DNA of 64,000 nucleotides from Streptomyces sp. MBT53 (GCF_016654115.1 NZ_JAEQAZ010000056.1:1-64000), one strand, 5' to 3'; counted from the first letter of the stretch, positions 16,824-25,540 are shown. Made by a program: numbers and translations. The notes: generated by a model from the letters alone, not told the origin.

Positions 16824-17079
16824 GCTCCTTCACCATATTCGCACGCACGTTCGATATGGTGCGTGAGGTACTGGGTGTGACACAAGGAGCACTCAGAGCG
16901 CAGGAGTACATGAGTGGGCCACACAACTCCCGGCGTCCGGTTGCGAGCCGTAGGCGCTCGGGAACGCGCAGCCCCTAGGGTGAACCCCTGGGGGCTGCTG
17001 CGCGTGAGCGATGATGAGCGACGCCCGACTCGGGAAGGGGTTGACCCATCCCAACACCCCTCCGAAGATTGGGGGGCTG
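16824..17079. other. Accessory/core junction, no convincing gene
   Basis: This interval separates the radical SAM operon from the acsA operator. It holds a 7-base inverted repeat, ACCATAT (16832-16838) and ATATGGT (16854-16860), with a 15-base spacer. It also holds an unconvincing 40-codon Arg-rich frame (16857-16979). Since acsA begins the conserved core, the right end of the prophage or island should lie here, but no attachment repeat can be proved from this window alone. Confidence 0.4.
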
Positions 17080-17095
17080 ACTGGTCTAAACCACT
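17080..17095 (+). promoter_or_regulatory. DasR-type operator (dre) upstream of acsA
   Basis: ACTGGTCTAAACCACT matches 15 of 16 bases of the DasR responsive element ACTGGTCTAGACCACT. DasR is the GntR-family repressor of N-acetylglucosamine metabolism in Streptomyces. The site ends 17 bases before the acsA start codon, where binding should block transcription. N-acetylglucosamine catabolism yields acetate through NagA, so linking acetyl-CoA synthetase to DasR is biologically sensible. The match is seen directly; regulation is inferred. Confidence 0.75.
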
Positions 17096-17112
17096 TGGGA
17101 CGGTGTATCGAC

Positions 17113-19083
17113 ATGGTGGACAACGAGCGTTCGTCACTATCCAACTTGCTCAAGGAAGAGCGCAGGTTCGCACCCCCCGCGGACCTGGCGGCGCACGCCA
17201 ATGTCACGGCGGAGGCGTATGAGCAGGCCAAGGCTGACCGGCTCGGCTTCTGGGCCGCGCAGGCCCGACGCCTGAGCTGGGCGAAGGAGCCGAGCGAGAC
17301 GCTGGACTGGTCGAACCCGCCGTTCGCCAAGTGGTTCAAGGACGGCTCGCTCAACGTCGCGTACAACTGCGTGGACCGGCACGTCGAGGCGGGCAACGGC
17401 GACCGGGTCGCCATCCACTTCGAGGGCGAGCCCGGCGACAGCCGCGCGATCACCTACGCCGAGCTGAAGGACGAGGTCTCCAAGGCCGCGAACGCCCTGC
17501 TGGAGCTGGGAGTTCAGAAGGGCGACCGGGTCGCCGTCTACATGCCGATGATCCCGGAGACGGCGGTCGCGATGCTGGCCTGCGCGCGCATCGGCGCCGC
17601 GCACTCGGTGGTGTTCGGCGGCTTCTCGGCGGACGCGCTCGCGACCCGCATCCAGGACGCGGACGCCAAGGTCGTCATCACCTCGGACGGCGGCTGGCGG
17701 CGCGGCAAGCCGTCCGCGCTCAAGCCGGCCGTGGACGACGCGGTCGACCGCCCGGACAGCGGCATCGAGCACGTGCTCGTGGTCCGCCGTACGGGCCAGG
17801 ACGTGGCGTGGAACGACGAGCGGGACGTGTGGTGGCACGAGGTCGTCGACCGGCAGTCGACGGAGCACACCCCGGAGGCGTTCGAGGCGGAGCAGCCGCT
17901 ATTCATCCTCTACACGTCCGGTACGACGGGTAAGCCCAAGGGCATCCTGCACACCTCCGGCGGCTATCTCACCCAGGCCGCGTACACCCACCACGCGGTC
18001 TTCGACCTCAAGCCGGAGACCGACGTCTACTGGTGCACGGCCGACGTCGGCTGGGTCACGGGCCACTCGTACATCGTCTACGGCCCGCTCGCCAACGGCG
18101 CGACCCAGGTCATGTACGAGGGCACCCCGGACACCCCGCACCAGGGCCGCTTCTGGGAGATCGTCCAGAAGTACGGGGTGACGATCCTGTACACGGCGCC
18201 GACGGCGATCCGTACGTTCATGAAGTGGGGCGACGACATCCCCGCGAAGTTCGACCTGTCCTCCCTGCGCATCCTGGGTTCGGTCGGCGAGCCGATCAAC
18301 CCCGAGGCGTGGATCTGGTACCGCAAGCACATCGGCGCCGACAAGACGCCGATCGTGGACACCTGGTGGCAGACCGAGACCGGCGCGATGATGATCTCGC
18401 CGCTGCCGGGCGTCACCGAGACGAAGCCCGGTTCCGCGCAGACACCGCTGCCCGGCATCTCCGCGACGGTCGTCGACGACGAGGCCAACGAGGTCCCGAA
18501 CGGCGGCGGCGGTTACCTGGTCCTCACCGAGCCGTGGCCGTCCATGCTGCGCACCATCTGGGGCGACGACCAGCGGTTCCTCGACACGTACTGGTCGCGG
18601 TTCGAGGGCAAGTACTTCGCCGGTGACGGCGCGAAGAAGGACGACGACGGCGACATCTGGCTGCTCGGCCGGGTGGACGACGTGATGCTCGTGTCCGGGC
18701 ACAACATCTCCACCACCGAGGTCGAGTCGGCGCTCGTCTCCCACCCGTCCGTGGCCGAGGCGGCCGTGGTCGGCGCGGCCGACGAGACGACCGGTCAGGC
18801 GATCGTCGCGTTCGTCATCCTGCGCGGCACGGCGAACGCCGAGGACGAGAACCTCGTGGCCGATCTGCGCAACCACGTCGGCACCGTCCTCGGCCCGATC
18901 GCCAAGCCCAAGCGGGTCCTCCCGGTGGCAGAGCTGCCGAAGACCCGCTCCGGCAAGATCATGCGCCGCCTGCTGCGCGACGTGGCGGAGAACCGTCAGC
19001 TCGGTGATGTCACGACCCTGACGGACTCCACCGTCATGGACCTCATCCAGGCGAAGCTCCCGGCGGCGCCCAGCGAGGACTGA
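17113..19083 (+). CDS. acsA: Acetyl-CoA synthetase
   Basis: A 656-residue enzyme that activates acetate to acetyl-CoA via acetyl-AMP. It has the ANL family signature YTSGTTGKPKG, the adenylate-binding segment WWQTETG, and the C-terminal lysine motif PKTRSGKIMRR, whose Lys is the known acetylation switch. Length matches bacterial Acs (about 650). ATG 17113 is chosen because homologues begin just before SNLLKEERRFAPP; GTG 17116 is possible. It is the first core gene after the accessory region and carries a dre operator directly upstream and a strong terminator downstream. Confidence 0.96.
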   Translation: MVDNERSSLSNLLKEERRFAPPADLAAHANVTAEAYEQAKADRLGFWAAQARRLSWAKEPSETLDWSNPPFAKWFKDGSLNVAYNCVDRHVEAGNGDRVAIHFEGEPGDSRAITYAELKDEVSKAANALLELGVQKGDRVAVYMPMIPETAVAMLACARIGAAHSVVFGGFSADALATRIQDADAKVVITSDGGWRRGKPSALKPAVDDAVDRPDSGIEHVLVVRRTGQDVAWNDERDVWWHEVVDRQSTEHTPEAFEAEQPLFILYTSGTTGKPKGILHTSGGYLTQAAYTHHAVFDLKPETDVYWCTADVGWVTGHSYIVYGPLANGATQVMYEGTPDTPHQGRFWEIVQKYGVTILYTAPTAIRTFMKWGDDIPAKFDLSSLRILGSVGEPINPEAWIWYRKHIGADKTPIVDTWWQTETGAMMISPLPGVTETKPGSAQTPLPGISATVVDDEANEVPNGGGGYLVLTEPWPSMLRTIWGDDQRFLDTYWSRFEGKYFAGDGAKKDDDGDIWLLGRVDDVMLVSGHNISTTEVESALVSHPSVAEAAVVGAADETTGQAIVAFVILRGTANAEDENLVADLRNHVGTVLGPIAKPKRVLPVAELPKTRSGKIMRRLLRDVAENRQLGDVTTLTDSTVMDLIQAKLPAAPSED

Positions 19084-19113
19084 GCAAGTACGTAACCCAG
19101 CGGTCCAGCGATG

Positions 19114-19152
19114 AGGGGTGCCCGGCGCAAACGCGCGCCGGGCACCCCTTTT
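19114..19152 (+). terminator. Terminator of acsA
   Basis: A perfect 15-base-pair GC-rich stem (19114-19128 with 19135-19149) with a six-base loop is followed by a short T run, 31 bases after the acsA stop. It separates acsA from nhaA. Confidence 0.85.
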
Positions 19153-19244
19153 AGGTAAACTAAGCAAAACGTGACCCTCATGGTGTGCCGGGAAGTCTGG
19201 TCGGCGAGTAGTTCCGTCCTGCCCACCGACCGGAGGTTCCCCCG

Positions 19245-20684
19245 ATGGCCGCGCCCCGCCCCACCCCCGCCCGCAAGGTGCTCGGACGCCTGTCCCTGCC
19301 CGAGCGGAACTTCGTCGCGGAGGCGCTGCGCACCGAGACCGTCGGCGGTGTCCTGCTCCTGCTCGCCGCGGTCACCGCGCTGATCTGGGCGAACGTCCCC
19401 GCCCTGCACGACAGTTACGAGAGCGTCAGCCACTTCCACCTCGGCCCCGCCGCCCTCGGCCTGCACCTCTCGATCGCCCACTGGGCCGCCGACGGCCTTC
19501 TCGCCGTCTTCTTCTTCGTCGCCGGCATCGAACTCAAGCGCGAACTCGTCGCCGGCGACCTGCGCGACCCGAAGGCCGCCGCCCTGCCCGTCGTGGCGGC
19601 CCTGTGCGGGATGGCCGTACCAGCACTCGTGTACACGCTGACGAACCTCACCGGCGGCGGCTCCCTGAACGGCTGGGCGGTGCCGACCGCCACCGACATC
19701 GCCTTCGCGCTCGCCGTCCTCGCGGTGATCGGCACCTCCCTGCCGAGCGCCCTCCGCGCCTTCCTGCTCACCCTCGCCGTGGTCGACGACCTGTTCGCGA
19801 TCCTGATCATCGCGATCTTCTTCACCGACCGGATCGACTTCGCCGCGCTCGCGGGCGCGGTCGTGGGCCTCGCCGTCTTCTGGCTGCTGCTGCGCCGGGG
19901 CGTGCGCGGGTGGTACGTGTACGTCCCGCTCGCGCTGGTGATCTGGGCGCTGATGTACAACAGCGGCGTCCACGCCACGATCGCGGGCGTGGCCATGGGC
20001 CTGATGCTGCGCTGCACCACGCGCGAGGACGAGGACCACTCCCCCGGCGAGCATGTCGAACACCTCGTACGCCCCCTGTCGGCGGGCCTCGCGGTGCCGC
20101 TGTTCGCGCTGTTCAGCGCCGGGGTCGCGATCTCCGGCGGCGCGCTGGGTGACGTGTTCACGAAGCCCGAGACCCTGGGCGTGGTCCTCGGGCTGGTGGT
20201 CGGCAAGGCGGTCGGGATCTTCGGCGGGACCTGGCTGACGGCCCGTTTCACCCGGGCCTCGCTCAGCGACGACCTCGCCTGGGCGGACGTGTTCGCGGTC
20301 GCCTCGCTGGCCGGCATCGGCTTCACCGTGTCGCTGCTCATCGGGGAACTCGCGTTCGACGGCGACCCGGTGCTCACCGACGAGGTCAAGGCGGCCGTCC
20401 TCGTGGGCTCGCTGATCGCGGCCCTGGGCGCGACCGTGTTGCTCAAGCTGCGCAACGCCCGGTACCGCAGGATATACGAGGACGAGGAGCGCGACGAGGA
20501 CCTCGACGGCATCCCCGACATCTACGAGCAGGACGACCCGGCGTACCACCTGCGCATGGCCGGACTCCACGACCGCAAGGCCGCCGAGCACCGCAGGATC
20601 GCCGCGGAGAAGGCCGCCGAACAGCGGCGCGGGCCCGCCGAAGTGGCGGGCGGGGCGGGCGCGGACAAGGACGGTCCGGCATGA
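19245..20684 (+). CDS. nhaA: Na+/H+ antiporter NhaA
   Basis: A 479-residue integral membrane protein with 11-12 hydrophobic helices. It contains the hallmark NhaA segments FFFVAGIELKREL, PTATDIAFALAVL and VVDDLFAILIIAIFF; the DD pair binds the ion. NhaA exchanges protons for sodium to control pH and salinity. The cytoplasmic C-terminus beyond residue 400 is an acidic then Ala/Glu-rich tail, longer than in E. coli (388 residues). ATG 19245 follows CGGAGG. Confidence 0.95.
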   Translation: MAAPRPTPARKVLGRLSLPERNFVAEALRTETVGGVLLLLAAVTALIWANVPALHDSYESVSHFHLGPAALGLHLSIAHWAADGLLAVFFFVAGIELKRELVAGDLRDPKAAALPVVAALCGMAVPALVYTLTNLTGGGSLNGWAVPTATDIAFALAVLAVIGTSLPSALRAFLLTLAVVDDLFAILIIAIFFTDRIDFAALAGAVVGLAVFWLLLRRGVRGWYVYVPLALVIWALMYNSGVHATIAGVAMGLMLRCTTREDEDHSPGEHVEHLVRPLSAGLAVPLFALFSAGVAISGGALGDVFTKPETLGVVLGLVVGKAVGIFGGTWLTARFTRASLSDDLAWADVFAVASLAGIGFTVSLLIGELAFDGDPVLTDEVKAAVLVGSLIAALGATVLLKLRNARYRRIYEDEERDEDLDGIPDIYEQDDPAYHLRMAGLHDRKAAEHRRIAAEKAAEQRRGPAEVAGGAGADKDGPA

Positions 20685-20743
20685 TCTGACGAGACGGTAC
20701 AAACACATGCCGGAACACACACATGCGGAAGAGGGAGTACGCG

Positions 20744-21229
20744 ATGAGCGCACCCGACGGCAGCCCGGTCGGCGCCGAACGCAGCATCGGCCAGCTGTTC
20801 GCCTCGGCGACGACCGAGATGTCCGCGCTGGTGCACGACGAGATCGCGCTGGCCAAGGCGCAGCTCAAGCAGGACGTCAAGCGCGGGGTGATGAGCGGCG
20901 GCGCGTTCACTGTCGCCGCGGTCGTACTGCTGTTCTCCCTGCCGATGCTCAACTTCGCGCTGGCGTACGGCATCCGCACCTGGAGCGGCTGGAACATGGC
21001 GCTCTGTTTCCTGCTCTCCTTCGCGGCGAACGTGCTCGTCGCGGTCGTCCTCGGCCTGGTCGGCGTGCTCTTCGCGAAGAAGGCCGCCAAGAGCAAGGGC
21101 CCGCAGAAGGTGGCCGCCTCGGTCAAGGAGACCGCCGGAGTCCTGGGCAACGCCAAGCCGCATCCGCGCCCGGCGATCGAGGACCGTGTCCCCGAAGCCA
21201 TCGAGGCTGTGGCACGCTCGTCCTCATGA
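20744..21229 (+). CDS. Holin-superfamily-like (Phage_holin_3_6) membrane protein
   Basis: A 161-residue protein with a soluble N-terminus (RSIGQLFASATTEMSALVHDE) and two strong membrane helices (about 52-75 and 80-110), typical of the Phage_holin_3_6/DUF1469 family that is part of the streptomycete chromosome rather than of phages. ATG 20744 follows GAGGGAG; an in-frame start 21 bases upstream is less likely. Its stop overlaps the hydrolase ATG (ATGA). Function is unknown. Confidence 0.85.
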   Translation: MSAPDGSPVGAERSIGQLFASATTEMSALVHDEIALAKAQLKQDVKRGVMSGGAFTVAAVVLLFSLPMLNFALAYGIRTWSGWNMALCFLLSFAANVLVAVVLGLVGVLFAKKAAKSKGPQKVAASVKETAGVLGNAKPHPRPAIEDRVPEAIEAVARSSS

Positions 21230-22176
21230 CGGACCCCGCCCATCCCTGGGCACAACCTGCTTCGGTCGTACGGCTCGACATTCCCGGCGGGCGCGAGGTG
21301 ACCCACCGGGATGTCGCGGCCAACGGCGCGCGCTTCCACATCGCGGAGGTGGGCGACGGGCCGCTGGTGCTGCTGCTGCACGGCTTCCCCCAGTTCTGGT
21401 GGACCTGGCGGCACCAACTGGGCGCGCTGGCCGACGCCGGGTTCCGGGCCGTCGCCATGGACCTGCGGGGCGTCGGCGGCAGCGACCGCACCCCGCGCGG
21501 CTACGACCCGGCCAACCTCGCCCTCGACATCACTGGCGTGATCCGCTCCCTCGGCGAGCCCGACGCCGCTCTGGTCGGCCACGACCTCGGCGGCTATCTG
21601 GCCTGGACGGCCGCCGCGATGCGCCCCAAGCTGGTGCGCCGACTCGCCGTCTCCTCGATGCCGCACCCCCGACGCTGGCGCAACGCGATGCTGTCCGACG
21701 TCAGACAGTCCGCGGCGAGTTCCTACATCTGGGGGTTCCAGCGGCCCTGGCTGCCCGAGCGGCAACTCCTCGCCGAGGACGCCGAGTTGGTGGGCAAGCT
21801 GATCCGGGACTGGTCCGGCCCGCAACTGCCGGACGACGACGCGATCGAGGCGTACCGGCGGGCGATGCTGATCCCGTCGACCGCGCACTGCTCGATCGAG
21901 CCGTACCGCTGGATGGTGCGGTCGATGGCGCGTCCGGACGGCATCCAGTTCAACCGGCGGATGAAGCGGCCGGTGCGGGTGCCGACGCTGCATCTGCACG
22001 GCTCGCTGGACCCGGTGCTGCGCACCCGCAGCGCGGCGGGATCCGGGGAGTACGTCGAAGCGCCGTACCGCTGGCGGCTGTTCGACGGTCTCGGACACTT
22101 CCCGCACGAGGAGGACCCGGTGGCCTTCTCGACCGAACTGGTCAACTGGCTCAAGGATCCCGAACCCGATCGATGA
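21226..22176 (+). CDS. Alpha/beta hydrolase, epoxide hydrolase-like
   Basis: A 316-residue hydrolase. The oxyanion segment LLHGFPQFWWTWRHQL and the nucleophile elbow VGHDLGG are clear. The nucleophile is Asp, as in epoxide hydrolases and haloalkane dehalogenases rather than esterases. The catalytic His is in GLGHFPHEE near the C-terminus. It is coupled to the membrane protein gene by an ATGA overlap, and its stop codon lies within a tandem heptamer repeat. The natural substrate is not known. Confidence 0.88.
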   Translation: MTDPAHPWAQPASVVRLDIPGGREVTHRDVAANGARFHIAEVGDGPLVLLLHGFPQFWWTWRHQLGALADAGFRAVAMDLRGVGGSDRTPRGYDPANLALDITGVIRSLGEPDAALVGHDLGGYLAWTAAAMRPKLVRRLAVSSMPHPRRWRNAMLSDVRQSAASSYIWGFQRPWLPERQLLAEDAELVGKLIRDWSGPQLPDDDAIEAYRRAMLIPSTAHCSIEPYRWMVRSMARPDGIQFNRRMKRPVRVPTLHLHGSLDPVLRTRSAAGSGEYVEAPYRWRLFDGLGHFPHEEDPVAFSTELVNWLKDPEPDR

Positions 22177-22199
22177 GCGATGAGCGATGAGTGATGAGT
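22172..22199 (+). repeat. Tandem heptamer repeat (GATGAGC/T x4)
   Basis: Four consecutive heptamers, GATGAGC twice then GATGAGT twice, span the stop codon of the hydrolase gene. Each unit carries a TGA in one frame, so copy-number change would alter the downstream spacer but not the protein end. Confidence 0.85.
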
Positions 22200-22328
22200 G
22201 ACCGTCCCGCCGCGCCCGGTATCCGGATCTGAACACCTGTACTACGAACGGCTACTTGCCTCGCGCATACGCCAATTGGGCCCCCAGGGGGTGGTTATCG
22301 ACCTTGGGGCAGGGGCAGACGTCGGGGT

Positions 22329-22508
22329 ATGGGCTGGACGCACGACTACAGTGACGCAGCACGCAATCGCCGCTCGGACCACGGTCCGGGCTCCCACCAG
22401 CGAGGCGCCCCGCAACTCCAGGGCACAGACCTCAGGGTGGGGATCCCGCGCATTCTGCGCCGCCGGGCCCGCTGGGTCTCGGTACGGCTGCGTCATCCAC
22501 GGGGCTGA
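22329..22508 (+). CDS. Small basic protein of unknown function
   Basis: A 59-codon frame begins MGWTHDYSDAARNRR and ends in an Arg-rich tail (VGIPRILRRRARWVSVRLRH, then PRG). The composition, clear coding-like third-position GC and its position between two conserved genes suggest a real small protein, overlapped by unconvincing frames on both strands. The ribosome site (CGGGG directly upstream) is poor. It is convergent with the MarP-like gene. No family is recognised. Confidence 0.5.
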   Translation: MGWTHDYSDAARNRRSDHGPGSHQRGAPQLQGTDLRVGIPRILRRRARWVSVRLRHPRG

Positions 22509-22534
22509 CGCACCCACCTCTTACCGAGCCTGGC

Positions 22535-23734
22535 TCACAGCGCGCAACTGTCGCTGTCCACCTGCTCGTTGGCACTGCGACCCTTGACGATGTCCTCCTG
22601 GATCTCGTCGGCGGTGAGCGCGTACCCGGTGTCGGGGTCGTCCAGGGACTTCGCGAAGACCACGCCGTACACCTTGCCCTCGGGCGTGAGCAGCGGGCCG
22701 CCGGAGTTGCCCTGGCGGACGGTCGCGTAGAGCGAGTACACATCGCGGCGGACCGTGCCGCGGTGGTAGATGTCCGGGCCGTTGGCCGTGATGCGTCCCC
22801 GCACGCGTGCCGCCCGGACGTCGTACGACCCGTTCTCCGGGAAGCCGGCGACGATCGCACTGTTGCCGCTGTCCGCGTCCTTGGTGGCGAACTGCAGGGA
22901 GCGCGCCTTCAGGTCCGGTACGTCGAGTACGGCGATGTCGCGGTGCCAGTCGTAGAGGACGACCTTGGCGTCGTACTTGCGGCCCACGCCGCCTATCTGG
23001 ACGGTGGGTTCGTCGACGCCGCCCACGACGTGCGCGTTGGTCATGACGCGGCGGTCGCCGAAGACGAAGCCGCTGCCCTCCAGGACCTTGCCGCAGCTCT
23101 GGGCGGTGCCCATGACCTTGACGATGGACTGCTGGGCGCGGGTGGCGACCGCGCTGGAGGCGAGGGCCGGGTCGGGCGGCTGGACGTCGTTGATCGGCTC
23201 GTTGGCGAACGGGCTGAAGACCTGCGGGAAGCCGTTCTGCGCGAGGACCGAGGAGAAGTCCGCGAACCAGGTGTCGGCCTGCGCGGGCAGCGCCCGGGAC
23301 ACCCCCAGCAGCACCTTGGAGCTGCGGACCTCCTTGCCGAGCGTCGGCAGGGTGGTGCCCGCGAGTGCCGAGCCGATCAGCCAGGCCACCAGGAGCATCG
23401 CGAGCACGTTGACGAGGGCGCCGCCGGTCGCGTCCAGGGCGCGGGCCGGGGACCAGGTGATGTACCGGCGCAGCTTGTTGCCGAGGTGGGTGGTCAGGGC
23501 CTGGCCGACGGAGGCGCAGACGATGACGACGACGACCGCGACGACGGCCGCGGTGGTGGAGACCTCCGCGTTGTCGGTCAGCGCGTCCCAGATGACGGGC
23601 AGCGTGTAGACGGCGACGAGACCGCCGCCCAGGAAGCCGATCACCGACAAAATGCCGACGACGAACCCCTGGCGATAGCCCACGATCGCGAACCACACGG
23701 CGGCGACCAGCAACAGGATGTCCAGCACATTCAC
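22535..23734 (-). CDS. MarP-like membrane-anchored trypsin-type protease
   Basis: A 399-residue protein with four N-terminal membrane helices (first about 150 residues, CvpA-like) followed by a chymotrypsin/trypsin-fold domain. The catalytic His is in TNAHVV, the Asp in RDIAVLDV and the Ser in RQGNSGGP. This matches MarP of Mycobacterium, a periplasmic protease needed for acid resistance. GTG 23734 has AGGG at good spacing; GTG 23743 is an alternative. It lies just downstream of the NUDIX gene, likely in one operon. Confidence 0.92.
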   Translation of the reverse strand: MNVLDILLLVAAVWFAIVGYRQGFVVGILSVIGFLGGGLVAVYTLPVIWDALTDNAEVSTTAAVVAVVVVIVCASVGQALTTHLGNKLRRYITWSPARALDATGGALVNVLAMLLVAWLIGSALAGTTLPTLGKEVRSSKVLLGVSRALPAQADTWFADFSSVLAQNGFPQVFSPFANEPINDVQPPDPALASSAVATRAQQSIVKVMGTAQSCGKVLEGSGFVFGDRRVMTNAHVVGGVDEPTVQIGGVGRKYDAKVVLYDWHRDIAVLDVPDLKARSLQFATKDADSGNSAIVAGFPENGSYDVRAARVRGRITANGPDIYHRGTVRRDVYSLYATVRQGNSGGPLLTPEGKVYGVVFAKSLDDPDTGYALTADEIQEDIVKGRSANEQVDSDSCAL

Positions 23735-23747
23735 GACGGACACCCTG

Positions 23748-24437
23748 TCATGACCGCCAGTCGAGCGGGACCTGCTTCTCGCGGTCCCAGGGGCGCTCCC
23801 AGCCCGAGTAGTGCAGCAGGCGGTCGATGACTCCGGCCGTGAAACCCCAGACAAGTGCCGATTCGACCAGAAATGCCGGACCCAGGAAGCCGCTGGGGTG
23901 CGACACCGTGACCCTGTTGGCCGGATCCGTGAGATCCGCCACGGGGACCGTGAACACCCGGGCCGTCTCGTTCGGATCGACCACCCCGACCGGGGTCGGC
24001 TCCCGCCACCAGCCCAGCACCGGGCTCACCACGAAGCCGCTCACCGGGATGTACAGCTTGGGCAGCACCCCGAAGAGCTGCACTCCGGCGGGGTCGAGCC
24101 CGGTCTCCTCCTCGGCCTCGCGGAGAGCGGCCCGCAGCGGGCCGTCGCCCGTCGGGTCGCCGTCCTCGGGGTCGAGGGCACCGCCCGGGAAGGACGGCTG
24201 CCCCGCGTGGGAGCGCAGCGAACTGGACCGCTCCATGAGCAGCAGCTCGGGCCCCCGGTCGCCCTCCCCGAAGAGGATCAGCACCGCGGACTGCCGGCCC
24301 GCGCCGTCCTCCGGCGGCAGGAACCGGCTCAGCTGGAGCGGCTCGACCGTCTCCACCGCGTGCACCACCGGGTCGAGCCAGCCCGGCAGGCCCTCCTTGC
24401 TGAGCCCCACACCCTGGGCATTGCTCGCGCGCGTCAT
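23748..24437 (-). CDS. NUDIX hydrolase, CoA pyrophosphatase type
   Basis: A 229-residue NUDIX protein. The CoA-pyrophosphatase signature upstream of the NUDIX box is present (SSSLRSHAGQPSFPGGALD), followed by the NUDIX helix LREAEEETGL. Members cleave CoA or acyl-CoA to 4'-phosphopantetheine and 3',5'-ADP. The stop codon lies immediately before the protease gene, suggesting an operon. There is a short Gly/Asp insertion between the two halves of the NUDIX box. Confidence 0.9.
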   Translation of the reverse strand: MTRASNAQGVGLSKEGLPGWLDPVVHAVETVEPLQLSRFLPPEDGAGRQSAVLILFGEGDRGPELLLMERSSSLRSHAGQPSFPGGALDPEDGDPTGDGPLRAALREAEEETGLDPAGVQLFGVLPKLYIPVSGFVVSPVLGWWREPTPVGVVDPNETARVFTVPVADLTDPANRVTVSHPSGFLGPAFLVESALVWGFTAGVIDRLLHYSGWERPWDREKQVPLDWRS

Positions 24438-24512
24438 CCCCCACCCCCGTTCACACCGATCAACGCCCGGTACCTCCGAGATCGTTCCGTCATCCGGCCC
24501 CCGATGCCGTCG

Positions 24513-25424
24513 TCACGCCGATCCCAGCGGCGGCGCCGGTTTGCCGCCCGCGTCCAGATAGGACTGCGGCGGGTTCAGGCGCTGGCCCGGGTAGCCGCCC
24601 TTCTCGTACTTGAGCAGCTTCTTCGCCTTCTCCGGGTCGGTCTCGCCCTCGCCGTACGCCGGGCAGAGCGGGGCGATGGGGCAGGCGCCGCAGGCGGGCT
24701 TGCGGGCGTGGCAGATGCGGCGGCCGTGGAAGATCACGTGGTGCGAGAGCATCGTCCAGTCGCTCTTCGGGAAGAGCGCTCCCACGGCGGCCTCGATCTT
24801 GTCGGGCTCGGTCGCCTCGGTCCACTTCCAGCGCCGTACGAGCCGCTGGAAGTGCGTGTCCACGGTGATGCCGGGGCGCCCGAAGGCGTTGCCCAGCACC
24901 ACGAAGGCGGTCTTGCGGCCGACACCGGGCAGCTTGACGAGGTCTTCGAGCCGACCCGGGACCTCACCGCCGAAGTCCTCGACGAGCGCCCTGGAGAGCC
25001 CTATCACCGACTTCGTCTTGGCCCGGAAGAACCCGGTCGGCCGGAGGATCTCCTCGACCTGCTCCGGGTCGGCGCCCGCCAGATCCTCCGGGGTCGGGTA
25101 CTTGGCGAACAGGGCCGGGGTCGTCTGGTTGACCCTGAGGTCGGTGGTCTGAGCGGACAGGACCGTGGCGACCACGAGCTGGAAGGGGTTCTCGAAGTCG
25201 AGCTCCGGGTGGGCGTACGGATAGATCTCGGCCAGCTCGCGGTTGATCCGGCGGGCACGGCGGACGAGGGCGGTGTGCGACTCGCCCTTCACAGCAGCCA
25301 CGCCCTTTGCCCCCTTTGCCGCTTTCTTGCCGCCGTCAGGGCTCTGTTCGCCCACGGCGGAATCACGAGGTACAACCATCCGCCCAGCCCCCTTGGCCTG
25401 TGCTCTCACCGGCGATTTGGACAC
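24513..25424 (-). CDS. nth: Endonuclease III
   Basis: A 303-residue DNA glycosylase/AP lyase for base-excision repair of oxidised pyrimidines. The helix-hairpin-helix is LPGVGRKTA with the catalytic Lys; the catalytic Asp is in ITVDTHFQRL. The [4Fe-4S] loop is CHARKPACGACPIAPLC (C-X6-C-X2-C-X5-C). The N-terminal 45 residues are a Lys/Ala-rich extension typical of actinobacterial Nth, so the exact start is uncertain. It is divergent from crp. Confidence 0.95.
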   Translation of the reverse strand: MSKSPVRAQAKGAGRMVVPRDSAVGEQSPDGGKKAAKGAKGVAAVKGESHTALVRRARRINRELAEIYPYAHPELDFENPFQLVVATVLSAQTTDLRVNQTTPALFAKYPTPEDLAGADPEQVEEILRPTGFFRAKTKSVIGLSRALVEDFGGEVPGRLEDLVKLPGVGRKTAFVVLGNAFGRPGITVDTHFQRLVRRWKWTEATEPDKIEAAVGALFPKSDWTMLSHHVIFHGRRICHARKPACGACPIAPLCPAYGEGETDPEKAKKLLKYEKGGYPGQRLNPPQSYLDAGGKPAPPLGSA

Positions 25425-25526
25425 CCGGCCAGCCTAGAGCCCGCCACTGACATCCGCCCCGGACCCCGAAGATCAGCCCCCAATTGGACCCCTGCCGCTT
25501 ACCTCGGGACACCTGTACGGCATCCT

Positions 25527-25540
25527 TGTGACAGATCACA
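25527..25540. promoter_or_regulatory. Possible Crp-type operator upstream of crp
   Basis: TGTGACAGATCACA contains the Crp half-sites TGTGA and TCACA, but with a four-base spacer instead of the classical six. Read as GTG-N8-CAC it is close to the reported Streptomyces Crp motif. It lies about 92 bases before the crp start, in the nth/crp divergent region. Autoregulation is possible but the spacing makes this tentative. Confidence 0.35.

Noticed and set aside
16857..16979. 40-codon frame tested as a RiPP precursor for the radical SAM/PIMT pair
   Set aside because: Arg/Ser-rich without leader/core features, weak ribosome site, and beyond the operon terminator.
20744..21229. Holin-like gene as evidence for a second prophage
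   Set aside because: It belongs to a family that is part of the conserved core gene order beside nhaA, not to a phage.
22198..22587. 129-codon frame between hydrolase and protease genes
   Set aside because: Poor composition in its second half and runs antisense into the protease gene; another frame (22329-22508) is a better candidate.
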